A stretch of 29,191 nt of DNA from a virus. Both the position numbers and the translations under genes were made by a program. The DNA is taken from positions 1 through 29,191 of IMG/VR virus record IMGVR_UViG_3300025122_000100; one strand, given 5' to 3'. This document shows positions 1 through 7,621 of this stretch, in pieces. Numbering within the stretch: position 1 is the first letter of the stretch; each line of letters opens with the position of its first letter. The notes beneath the pieces were generated by a model. It did not search any database, had not been told where the DNA came from, and saw nothing but the letters and a program-made list of their open reading frames with translations.

Positions 1-52
1 TCTGTCTCTCCTTGCTTGAGTAAAAGAAACGACCCCGTGGCCTCGCAACACC

Positions 53-69
53 GGTTGTCGGTAACAACC
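53..69. other. Small perfect hairpin
   Basis: GGTTGT at 53-58 and ACAACC at 64-69 are perfect reverse complements around a 5-base loop. No T-run follows, so this is not a standard rho-independent terminator. It could be an operator or a structural element; no function is shown. Confidence 0.35.
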
Positions 70-126
70 ATAGAGAACCACTAGGTACCTCTAGAAGAAT
101 TTCCAGAAATCTCTCTTCCCCAGCTT

Positions 127-160
127 TTTCCAATCCCTGTTACCCATCTTGGAAAGTTTT
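127..160 (+). terminator. Possible weak terminator hairpin
   Basis: TTTCCAA at 127-133 pairs with TTGGAAA at 149-155 across a 15-base loop. The right arm is followed by GTTTT (156-160). The stem is short and AT-rich and the T tract has only four bases, so this would be a weak terminator at best. It could end transcription of genes upstream of the window. Confidence 0.25.
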
Positions 161-234
161 CCCAAATTCCCGATTTCTTGGGGTAATCCTTGTCACCGCG
201 CCGATTATCCTCCCACCGTATCCTTCAACCATGT

Positions 235-240
235 TATTAT
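235..240 (+). promoter_or_regulatory. -10-like element, candidate promoter
   Basis: TATTAT differs at one position from the sigma-70 -10 consensus and lies 38 bases before the first start codon. No recognisable -35 box is seen at 16-18 bases upstream. If this is a promoter, it would need an activator or a phage-specific factor. Confidence 0.2.
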
Positions 241-278
241 CTATATAGAGGAGAGGAGATAGAACCAAGGAGTGCACA

Positions 279-488
279 ATGAACTATCAGGAACTAAGAC
301 TTGTCGATGACGGACAGATGCTGGTACAGTCAACGCTAGCGAGAGTATTGAGAGAGTACGAAGGAATTGATCCCAAATACCTCGATATCGGAACGATTCA
401 GAGAGAACTTGAAGAAGCTTTCACCTGGATGACCGCTAAGCCTACCGTATCCGTAGAATATGACAGGCTCTGCATTACTTTCGCATAA
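279..488 (+). CDS. Small hypothetical protein, 69 aa
   Basis: The gene is preceded by AAGGAG at 267-272, six bases before the ATG, so the start is well supported. The product is acidic and mostly charged and helical, followed by a short beta-like C-terminal stretch (VSVEYDRLCITFA). It has no signal peptide, membrane segment or catalytic motif that I recognise. It is the first gene after the leader and lies 12 bases upstream of the next gene, so co-transcription is likely. Function unknown. Confidence 0.7.
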   Translation: MNYQELRLVDDGQMLVQSTLARVLREYEGIDPKYLDIGTIQRELEEAFTWMTAKPTVSVEYDRLCITFA

Positions 489-500
489 GCGGAGGAAGGT

Positions 501-923
501 TTGTTAACAGATAGACAACAGGGTATATGTGAAGCTACCGGTATGTCCTGGCAGGAATTTGATGTCATGATGCTGGGGCTTTACGAGCTTCAGAAACTGC
601 TTGAAGCGGATTTCGTTAGGAAGTACAATGAGATACGCAGATTCTCAGAACAAGGGAACAACTGCAAATATGCGATTATCGCAGGGCAGCTCTTCACTGA
701 CAGACAGTGGCCTAGAGTACGGCTCATTATGGAAACCCTTGCTTCTCTGGGCTCTTGTCCAGAGGAGTCTAGGTCCGAAGGGCCATCAAGTACGGAGGCA
801 CTGGATGTCAGAGAAGAAGAAAGAAGAGAAGAAGGTGGGGAAGCCGGAGAGACTCAAGAAGGTCGGGAGGCCATCGAAGAAGTCCGGGAACCTACCAGAG
901 AAACTACACCCCAAACGACCTAA
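501..923 (+). CDS. Hypothetical protein, 140 aa, acidic C-terminus
   Basis: Translation probably starts at the TTG at 501, because GGAGG at 491-495 sits five bases before it and no better ATG is available. Residues 1 to about 92 look like a compact helical protein (LYELQKLLEADFVRKYNEIRRF). The last 40 or so residues are low-complexity Glu/Arg/Gly. That tail is read from DNA that also encodes the basic N-terminus of the next gene, which starts at 805 in the +1 frame. A small protein before a larger overlapping one and then a very large gene recalls tail-assembly chaperone pairs, but I see no slippery heptamer and no sequence support for that role. Confidence 0.6.
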   Translation: MLTDRQQGICEATGMSWQEFDVMMLGLYELQKLLEADFVRKYNEIRRFSEQGNNCKYAIIAGQLFTDRQWPRVRLIMETLASLGSCPEESRSEGPSSTEALDVREEERREEGGEAGETQEGREAIEEVREPTRETTPQTT

Positions 924-1860
924 CCTGAACTTGCGGAACACCTCCAACCCTTGGAATGCTCCGAACTGGCTAAAGAAGAATGGTAACAAAGGTGGAGTCA
1001 AGAAGCGACTGGATAAGGAATACGCGATGATCAAGGAAGAGGAAATGCTGAACTCCATCGTGGCTATGGAGGAAATGGGTGACGAAGTGGAGCCAGTGGA
1101 GCTTGAGCGGGTCAAGGAGCGTCTTGATGAGATTGCTGAGACCCGCAAGGAGACCAAGGAGCTGGCTCAGACACCACCACGCCGCTGGTGGTCCACCATG
1201 GACATCAAAGAGACGATGTACCCCAACCTCCAACTCACCAAGGAAGAGCAGAGACGAGTGGAGGTGTCCGCTCGCTTCCTCAAGACTGGACTTGCCTCGC
1301 AAGTCCCCATGACTTGTACCGGAAGGAACAAGTGCCCGTTTGCCAGAGGTTGGGAGCGAGGTGGGGGACATTGTGAGTACGCGAAGATTCAGAAAGAGCC
1401 TCTTGGAAAGCCATGCATCGTTGAGATGGATTTCATCATTGATAGGACGCAAGCATACGCCGCACAGTTCGAGGTGGGGAGCTTGCCAGATGAAGCTGTG
1501 GACAGACTGCAGTGCATGGAGCTTGCCGAGTATGACGTATACGAGAGACGTGTGACGTTGGCTCTAGCTGAGGGACAAGCGGTAGAGTTGGTCGAAGAGA
1601 ATTGCATTGGGATGGATGAAGCGGAAAATCCAATTTTTGCGAGACAGATCGCTTTGGCATGGCACATCAAGATCCAGCTCAAGAACAGAAGGGACAGAGT
1701 GCTGCGCTCTCTGGTTGCCACCAGGGAGGCCAAGTACAAGAGGGATGCCGCAATGGGCACCAAGGAGGAGACGGATCACGCAACGGGCTTTGGTCAGATG
1801 ATGGGTATCCTCAAGGGGATGCAGCCAGTCGTAGACGCAGAGTTTTCTGAGGACAGCTAA
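805..1860 (+). CDS. Hypothetical protein with four-cysteine motif, 351 aa
   Basis: The open frame extends back to 601. The ATG at 805 is the better start because GGAGG at 794-798 lies six bases before it and the upstream part is covered by the preceding gene. The N-terminus is Lys-rich, with an AT-hook-like GRPSKK stretch, followed by a charged, probably coiled-coil region. A central cluster C171-x5-C177-x12-C190-x13-C204 (CTGRNKCPFA, HCEYAK, GKPCIVE) looks like a zinc or iron-sulfur site. The rest is helical. The stop overlaps the next ATG by one base. I do not recognise the family. A DNA-binding regulator or a small-terminase-like protein are possibilities based only on the basic N-terminus and Cys cluster. 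Confidence 0.75.
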   Translation: MSEKKKEEKKVGKPERLKKVGRPSKKSGNLPEKLHPKRPNLNLRNTSNPWNAPNWLKKNGNKGGVKKRLDKEYAMIKEEEMLNSIVAMEEMGDEVEPVELERVKERLDEIAETRKETKELAQTPPRRWWSTMDIKETMYPNLQLTKEEQRRVEVSARFLKTGLASQVPMTCTGRNKCPFARGWERGGGHCEYAKIQKEPLGKPCIVEMDFIIDRTQAYAAQFEVGSLPDEAVDRLQCMELAEYDVYERRVTLALAEGQAVELVEENCIGMDEAENPIFARQIALAWHIKIQLKNRRDRVLRSLVATREAKYKRDAAMGTKEETDHATGFGQMMGILKGMQPVVDAEFSEDS

Positions 1861-4800
1861 TGGCCGGCGGGCTGCTCAAGCGCGGATATACCTTCGGTGG
1901 AAACGCTGCCCTGAGGGGTCGAGTCTTCGGCTCCCTCGCGCGGGCGTCATTCTTAGACATCGAAACAACGGGCCTACAGCCTGGCCGAGAGGGTGTAGGT
2001 ATATGGCAGGGAGCATTGGGTCGGCGCACCGCTACGGGCGGTGTGAGTATGCACACCAATATGCTCACCAACCCGGGGACCGCCTACGATCAGGCGTCTC
2101 CATGGACACGTGCATCTCTGGCTGAGACCGGAGTGGGCCAAGCCCCTTGGTCATCACCACACACACCATCAGACTTCATCAACAGATTCAACCAAGGCGT
2201 ACGAGGTACGGACTTGTGGGTGCAGAACCTCAAGTTTGAGTCTCGTCACCTGGGCCACGCCATGTCACCGGAGCAGTTCGGAGAGCTGGCCAGTTCCATG
2301 CAGACATATGGAGTTGAGAGAGATGGAGGGCTGATCAAGACCAGGAGGATGTACACAACCAGCGAGGGTGTGGACAGCGCTGTCAGTAGAGCGTGGGGAG
2401 CGGCACCAGAAGCCAGAGCCGGAGCCTGGGGCGACGTTTACGGAGCCATCAGGAAGGAGTTGGCTACAGACACACCAGCAGGCATGACCAGGATCTTTGA
2501 TATCCAGGATGTGTCCAGGGGCATGTTGGGGTTGGCGCAGCAGAAGGGCATCATCGCCAAGACAGGCGACGTGTTCACCGGCACCTCTGTTGATGTCTTC
2601 TCCCGTCTTGCATACGGCATCAAGGAGTCTCACCTAGCTGATAGAGACATCAAGCTGCAGAACATGATGCTTGAGTCGCACATGGCCATTGCAGAGAAGT
2701 TGTATACAGGGCAGAAACTCCACAAGAGCGAGACTGCGTACCTTCAGGGCATCTCTGACATGGTTCCAGATCTGAGAAAAGCAAATATCGCGAAGACCTT
2801 CGCTACAGCCCGCGAGGACATTGACAGACTTAACAGCCAGATGCCTGGGGCGCAGGGTTATGAGGTTCGAGGCAGGACGGGCACTGCTTGGGGCTGTGGA
2901 GTGGGCAGGTTTGACGGGTCACAGGGTTCAAAGTCCATCTTCGTACCCGACAAGGGTCATCTCACCTCGATGGAAGATGTCGTTCAGCACCTCAAGGGGA
3001 GAGAGCTGGAGCGTCATCCAGATATCCGTGTCGACATCGACGACATGCACAGGCAGTTCAATGCACACATGGCTGGCCCAGGGAGCACACAGGATCTGCT
3101 TCACAGCTGGGGAGCCAGCAAGAGTATTGGTGATGCCCATGTAGCAACAGCTCTAGCCACCAAGCCTGCAACCAAGCCAGGAATGATGGCTGATGCCATG
3201 GGCTTCGGCAAGAAGCACTGGAAGTGGTTCGCAGGGGCTGCTCTTGGCCTTGGTGCAATCAGGATGTTCGGCAGTAAGCAGGACTCTGATTGGGAGCCAA
3301 TGGCGGATGCCCCAGCACTGCCCCTAGAAGAGGCTCTAGCACCCAAGGAGTTCAATCCGAGGGGTGGGTTCTTCCAAGGGGCGATGGACATCTTCAGCGG
3401 CCTCACAGACGGCCCACCGGGGATGAACGAGAAGTACAAGGGACCGGTCGCCTCAGTCACCGTACCCACCAGATTCCTTCGGGCGGAGGACGCAGATACG
3501 GTCATGCTGGCTATGGGTGGCAACACCCACTCCATTCGTCTTGCCGGAATCGACGCACCCGAGACCGGACACGGAGGGTTAAGGGGCAACCAGCCTTTTG
3601 GTGACGATGCTACGGATCAGCTAGGGGCTCTCCTGGACTCCAACAGATCTATCTCTGTCATGTTCGACCCTACAGCTCCTACATCCTATGGACGTACAAC
3701 CGGTGTGCTTGTCGGTAAGAATATGTTCGGGGAGGACCAGAACATCAACCAGGCACTGGTCGCTCAGGGTGGGGCGTCCTTCCTTCCATTCGGCAAGGCA
3801 TCCAGATCATTGATTGACAGGTCTGCATTCAAGCAGGCTGAAAGGCAGGCGTTTGAGCGTCGTGCAGGAATGTGGGGTTCGCCGGCGTGGGTGGTCGAGC
3901 ATACTCTGACAGAGAAGCAGCAACGGCGTATCACGCACACTACCCTTACCAACCCCTCAAGACTGGAAGATAACTTCCGTGCTGCCAAGGTCTTTAGAGC
4001 TATGGGTAACACCATCCCAGGCTTCGACGATGCCTACAACACAATCGAAGGTATGCGCCACGGTTGGTTTGGTCAGGAGCGTAGGTTCAACACGGACTTC
4101 GGCTCTGGTTGGCAAGGCTTGTTCCAAGTTCACAGACAGAAGCTGTATGACTTCTTGTGGGGAGGCAAGAATTCGGGGATGGCGTTTGTAAAGGGAATCA
4201 AAAACCTTCAGCATGACTTCAAGAGAAACAAAGGATATATCCGTCGACAGGGGCTCAATGAAGGTGTTGGGCATGTTCGCAATCTTCTGAAAGAAGCACA
4301 GGACGAGGGACTCACAAAGGCCGGATTCATCAGTCCAGGTGTTGTCGGAGACGACCTTCTGGACGCACTGCATCATGAGGCAGTGCACCTTTATATTCCT
4401 CAGCATGTCGAATCAAAGCTGAAGAAGGCCTCCCTCTCTCTTCAAAGAGGCTTGAATCTGCCAAAGGAAACGTCGTGGTATGGATACCCTCATCATATAC
4501 TGGAAGAGATAGCGGCCTACTCTGCCGAGCCAGGGGGAATGGTCTTAAAGCGTCCTTCGGGGGCTATCGGAGACCTTGTAGACGAGACCCACAAGATTAT
4601 CGACAGGAACAGACGTTTCTATAGCGGAGAGATCGATATCAACAGAGGGCATGGTTTCTCTGGTTTTGATGATGCCTACAACGTGATTGAAGGTTTGGGT
4701 CATAAGGGTCTCGCGGGTGAGATGCGGAAGATCTTCACAGATGTCTCAGGCGCAGGTTTCGGCTCCGGCTTCCAGGGCAATTTGAACAAGGGGTTCATGG

Positions 4801-6425
4801 GAGCCTTGTATGGCGGCGACATGGAGAAGTTCGCTGCTGCCTCTGCAGAGGACGTCTGGGGTCGTGTCCAGTCCTACATGTATGGCATCAGCGGTGGAGA
4901 CATCCGAAAGGGAGACTTTGGCGCGGCTGTAAGGAGCAGGTACTTCCAAGGCCCCACTGCGCCCCATCTGACCTCCAATCCGTTGCATAAGGTCCACTGG
5001 ACACACGAAGCCTCTGAGATGTGGCACGCTATTGAAGCTGGGAGGCTTAGCTCTGGCACCTCTTACGGCGGACACATGGGCCCAGGAGTTATCACTGATG
5101 AGCTCTTGATGGCTTCCAAGATGGGTCCAGACACCTTGAAGAAGATGGCTGACTTCAGGAGGACAGAGGCTGGTGAGTGGGCGGCGTCTCTTGAGAAGCG
5201 AGGCAAGGTTTCGTGGGGTGGTGCCGTCGCAGAGAATCCACAAGGATATATCGACGACCTCCGGGCTCAGGTCGCTCATTTCGAGGGAGGATCCCCGCTT
5301 GCCTCACCCGCTAAGCCAATCCACACACAGCCGATAAATCCCATCTCTACACCAAAGCCATCTCCAGTCAGAGCTGCGGTCCAGGAGAGCAGTCACGTTC
5401 CAGCCGCAGCTGCTCGTTCACCAATCCCTGTATCCGCAGATGCAGCGGAGACGGTTGTCAGGAAGGGCGGAAGCTCCTTCAAGGGAATGGCTGGAGCGGC
5501 CATTGGTATGGGTGGCATTGCCTTGGCTGGAGTCGGTGCCTACTATCTATACGACAAGTTTGCTGGCTCCAAGATCAGTGGCCTTCCTCACCAGGGGGTT
5601 GCGGCAGAGTCCCGTGGAGCGAACACTGACTTCGGGTCTCCATACAAGGGCCCTGGCACCAGCAATCGTATCACCTCCGAGGCCCTTGCTAGTGGATTGA
5701 AGCAGGACGTCCTTGGGTTCCAGGCTGGTATCAACCGGATCTTCGAGATCATGAGAGGTGGCGTATCCACTGCTGCAGGAGAGCAGTCACGTTCCAGCCG
5801 CGGGCTCGTTCACCAAGCCCAGTATCTTGACTTCCTCAATTACAACCTTCTTGAGACCTCCGTCAGTGAAGACGTCAGGGGGTTTCAGAACACCTTGCAC
5901 CGCCTTCATGCCCAGTCTGCACAGGCTGAGGCTCACATGATGCGTGTCGAAATGGGTGAGTTCAAGAGCTTGTATACAGACTTCCACAAGAGCATGGCGG
6001 ATTTCCACCATGCGGTTGGTGAGATGCCAATCATAGATGATTTGCCACAGGTTGACACACAAGGCAACAAGACGTTGATGCGGGAGCTCAAGAAGGTTGC
6101 CAGAGAGGAAGTCAAGACAGCCAGGAAGACTTCGCAAGCAGTCGTCAAGCATGTGAGCCCTGCCAGAGGGTTGAGAGGTAGTGGGAACATGGCTGGCCTC
6201 ATGATGGGCCTTGGCATCATCGGTGCTGGGGTTGTCGGAGCTACATACATAGACTCTCTCATGGAGAGGGATGCCCCTCGGCGAGAGGCCAAGGCCAGGC
6301 GCAAGAGGACCAGTGCAGGACAACGTGTACGGCATAAGAATGCAGTGACGACGGTCAAAAAGAACTTTGACAGGAAGAGCCGAGTTGGGCACCATAGGAT
6401 GGATACGCAGAGAGGAGTATTTTAA
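1860..6425 (+). CDS. Giant multidomain protein: DEDDh exonuclease, SNase-like nuclease and HExxH protease, 1521 aa
   Basis: Residues about 29-280 form a DnaQ-like 3'-5' exonuclease. Exo I is DIETTG (D33, E35), exo II is QNLKFE (N123, with E127 replacing the usual Asp), and exo III is HLADRD (H258-x4-D263). Residues about 533-676 match a staphylococcal nuclease: D544, D546, R560, D565, E568 and R612 fall at the exact spacings of SNase D19, D21, R35, D40, E43 and R87. A zincin motif HEAVH (H839, E840, H843) is followed by EEIAAY (E883 as a candidate third ligand). The motif GFDDAYNxIEGxxH occurs at 721 and 935, each followed by an FGSG[WF]QG segment, and a remnant TDFGSPYKG lies near 1256. Hydrophobic segments lie at about 451-470, 1207-1236 and 1443-1465, and the C-terminus is basic. 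It starts by TAATG overlap. The role as virion cargo or ejection protein is inferred; a tape-measure protein is an alternative. Confidence 0.85.
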   Translation: MAGGLLKRGYTFGGNAALRGRVFGSLARASFLDIETTGLQPGREGVGIWQGALGRRTATGGVSMHTNMLTNPGTAYDQASPWTRASLAETGVGQAPWSSPHTPSDFINRFNQGVRGTDLWVQNLKFESRHLGHAMSPEQFGELASSMQTYGVERDGGLIKTRRMYTTSEGVDSAVSRAWGAAPEARAGAWGDVYGAIRKELATDTPAGMTRIFDIQDVSRGMLGLAQQKGIIAKTGDVFTGTSVDVFSRLAYGIKESHLADRDIKLQNMMLESHMAIAEKLYTGQKLHKSETAYLQGISDMVPDLRKANIAKTFATAREDIDRLNSQMPGAQGYEVRGRTGTAWGCGVGRFDGSQGSKSIFVPDKGHLTSMEDVVQHLKGRELERHPDIRVDIDDMHRQFNAHMAGPGSTQDLLHSWGASKSIGDAHVATALATKPATKPGMMADAMGFGKKHWKWFAGAALGLGAIRMFGSKQDSDWEPMADAPALPLEEALAPKEFNPRGGFFQGAMDIFSGLTDGPPGMNEKYKGPVASVTVPTRFLRAEDADTVMLAMGGNTHSIRLAGIDAPETGHGGLRGNQPFGDDATDQLGALLDSNRSISVMFDPTAPTSYGRTTGVLVGKNMFGEDQNINQALVAQGGASFLPFGKASRSLIDRSAFKQAERQAFERRAGMWGSPAWVVEHTLTEKQQRRITHTTLTNPSRLEDNFRAAKVFRAMGNTIPGFDDAYNTIEGMRHGWFGQERRFNTDFGSGWQGLFQVHRQKLYDFLWGGKNSGMAFVKGIKNLQHDFKRNKGYIRRQGLNEGVGHVRNLLKEAQDEGLTKAGFISPGVVGDDLLDALHHEAVHLYIPQHVESKLKKASLSLQRGLNLPKETSWYGYPHHILEEIAAYSAEPGGMVLKRPSGAIGDLVDETHKIIDRNRRFYSGEIDINRGHGFSGFDDAYNVIEGLGHKGLAGEMRKIFTDVSGAGFGSGFQGNLNKGFMGALYGGDMEKFAAASAEDVWGRVQSYMYGISGGDIRKGDFGAAVRSRYFQGPTAPHLTSNPLHKVHWTHEASEMWHAIEAGRLSSGTSYGGHMGPGVITDELLMASKMGPDTLKKMADFRRTEAGEWAASLEKRGKVSWGGAVAENPQGYIDDLRAQVAHFEGGSPLASPAKPIHTQPINPISTPKPSPVRAAVQESSHVPAAAARSPIPVSADAAETVVRKGGSSFKGMAGAAIGMGGIALAGVGAYYLYDKFAGSKISGLPHQGVAAESRGANTDFGSPYKGPGTSNRITSEALASGLKQDVLGFQAGINRIFEIMRGGVSTAAGEQSRSSRGLVHQAQYLDFLNYNLLETSVSEDVRGFQNTLHRLHAQSAQAEAHMMRVEMGEFKSLYTDFHKSMADFHHAVGEMPIIDDLPQVDTQGNKTLMRELKKVAREEVKTARKTSQAVVKHVSPARGLRGSGNMAGLMMGLGIIGAGVVGATYIDSLMERDAPRREAKARRKRTSAGQRVRHKNAVTTVKKNFDRKSRVGHHRMDTQRGVF
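5382..5424 (+). repeat. Direct repeat copy 1 (in-gene)
   Basis: The 26 bases at 5382-5407 are identical to 5776-5801. After a short divergent gap, the 13 bases GCTCGTTCACCAA (5412-5424) match 5804-5816. This copy is read in the phase giving QESSHVPAAA, a Pro/Ala-rich linker before the second hydrophobic segment. Confidence 0.8.
5776..5816 (+). repeat. Direct repeat copy 2 (in-gene, different phase)
   Basis: This is the second copy of the 5382 repeat, two bases shorter in the gap. It starts in a different codon phase from copy 1 relative to the 1860 start, so the same DNA encodes GEQSRSSRG here rather than QESSHVPAA. A duplication read in two frames suggests a slippage or transposition-like event that the protein tolerated. 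Confidence 0.8.
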
Positions 6426-6631
6426 TGAAGAGAGATTTAGGACCCGGGCCACTAGAAGCTGGCCTTTTGTCAAAGTGGACCGTGGACAGACGCAACAAGG
6501 ATTTGATCACGGTGCTTTCTAGAGCAGGACTGACTACTCAGATAGTCCGCCGAGCACTCTATAACAGCCCTGTACCTGAGCTGCTAGATCCATTTGGTTT
6601 CAGAAACCTAACACAACTACAAGGAAGGTAA
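6425..6631 (+). CDS. Small hypothetical protein, 68 aa
   Basis: The ATG overlaps the stop of the 1521-residue gene by one base, and a GAGAGGAG ribosome site lies just upstream, so translational coupling is likely. The product is basic, with a helical centre (NKDLITVLSRAGLTTQIVRRAL) that might be a small nucleic-acid- or protein-binding helix pair. It has no membrane segment or catalytic motif. Its stop is directly followed by the next ATG. Function unknown; its position suggests it belongs with the large multidomain protein. Confidence 0.7.
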   Translation: MKRDLGPGPLEAGLLSKWTVDRRNKDLITVLSRAGLTTQIVRRALYNSPVPELLDPFGFRNLTQLQGR

Positions 6632-7609
6632 ATGTCAGGAAGAGCACTAGCAGTAGCGGCAGGAGACTTTGGTAATAGGTTTGGCAGCGCTGTTCCCACT
6701 CCTGCAGAGACAGCAAGAGGATTGTATGCAGGAGCCAGGTGGGCGGTAGGGAGTGGTCTTCCAGCTATTTCCCGTTGGGGTGCCAAAGCTGGTGGCTATG
6801 GTGCGCAGGGTGTCAGGGGTTACTGGGATATCATGCGTGGCGCTCAGCAGCTCGCTGCAGGAGCGGACCTACCAAGCATGACAGGGCGTTGGAGTGGCGC
6901 TGACGGCTCCTCTATTACCGGCAAGCAAGCTTACCCTGGAAGATCCGCCAAGTGGCAATCTAAGCTAGCCGCTAACGGCGGTGGCCCGAGCTATTACAAT
7001 ACATACACCGCTCCTAAGAGGTTTAACCGGATGGGCATGGGAATGCCAGGAGCTATGGAGGAGGGTATGGGTGCCTTCTTCAAGCGTGGGGCTATGGGGC
7101 ACATGGCAAAAGTTGGCACGAACATGAACTTCTCTGCAAGGGGGTTGACGGGCGGTTTGTTTGAAAAGGGCGGGGCACGTTGGATGGGTCTAATGGCAGG
7201 AGCCTTCTTGCATGGTGGAGCTATGCTACAGTCTAGTGACAACATCTTCAGTGCTCGTGATGGATACGCAAGACACCTCTCTAAAGGGTTTGGTGAGTTC
7301 ATTGGTGGCGACATTGGTATGGGTGTTGGCGCATCAATCGGAACGCTGTTACCCCTGCTTGGTCCGCTAACTCCTGTTATTGGTATGTTGGCAGGTGGTG
7401 CAGTTGGTTTTATGGCAGGCGCTGCTGTAGGAGATGCTCCTTGGCAAGCAGCCGAGTGGGGTGCTCAGCAAGGCAAGCCGTTTAGGACGCACTATCAAGA
7501 TTCTCAAAGAGCTGCTACAATGAGGCAGCGCTCACTGCAGATGATCTCTCGTAGTGAAATGAATGCAAGAGGGGCCCTGTCTCAAGAGGCGTCGGCCTAC
7601 CACCTATAA
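6632..7609 (+). CDS. Gly/Ala-rich membrane-active protein, probable virion-internal, 325 aa
   Basis: It starts directly after the previous stop, with AAGGAAGG just upstream. The protein is rich in Gly, Ala and Met. A long hydrophobic glycine-zipper stretch at about residues 224-270 could form two membrane helices, and a weaker hydrophobic segment lies near 180-200. The N-terminal part is small-residue rich and the C-terminus is polar and helical (RAATMRQRSLQMISRSEMNARG). There is no signal peptide or enzyme motif. Glycine-zipper proteins next to very large virion proteins are consistent with DNA-ejection or pore proteins, but no homology is shown. Confidence 0.75.
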   Translation: MSGRALAVAAGDFGNRFGSAVPTPAETARGLYAGARWAVGSGLPAISRWGAKAGGYGAQGVRGYWDIMRGAQQLAAGADLPSMTGRWSGADGSSITGKQAYPGRSAKWQSKLAANGGGPSYYNTYTAPKRFNRMGMGMPGAMEEGMGAFFKRGAMGHMAKVGTNMNFSARGLTGGLFEKGGARWMGLMAGAFLHGGAMLQSSDNIFSARDGYARHLSKGFGEFIGGDIGMGVGASIGTLLPLLGPLTPVIGMLAGGAVGFMAGAAVGDAPWQAAEWGAQQGKPFRTHYQDSQRAATMRQRSLQMISRSEMNARGALSQEASAYHL

Positions 7610-7621
7610 GGAGATTAGACA

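Larger units (their letters stand above)
1..278. other. Non-coding leader before the first gene
   Basis: No credible reading frame occurs here on either strand. The stretch contains two small inverted repeats, listed separately, and an 8-base palindrome aggtacct at 83-90. It ends in an AT-rich patch (TATTAT at 235-240) and a purine-rich run leading into the ribosome binding site of the first gene. As the longest gene-free stretch in the window, it is the natural place for termination of upstream transcription and a start for this gene cluster. That role is inferred from position. Confidence 0.6.

Noticed and set aside
601-804. Upstream extension of the four-Cys protein to the ATG at 601
   Set aside because: The region is already coded by the preceding gene, while the ATG at 805 has an ideal ribosome site.
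3105-3165. SIGDAHVATAL as exo III of the DnaQ-like domain
   Set aside because: HLADRD at residues 258-263 fits H-x4-D exactly and lies at a more reasonable distance from exo II.
501-6425. Tail-assembly chaperone pair followed by a tape measure
   Set aside because: The gene-size order fits, but no slippery site was found, and the large protein is built of enzyme domains with little long coiled coil. It is kept only as an alternative.
5787-6473. 228-residue minus-strand frame
   Set aside because: It is antisense to the end of the 1521-residue gene and the start of the next. It has low-complexity odd composition and no supporting ribosome site.
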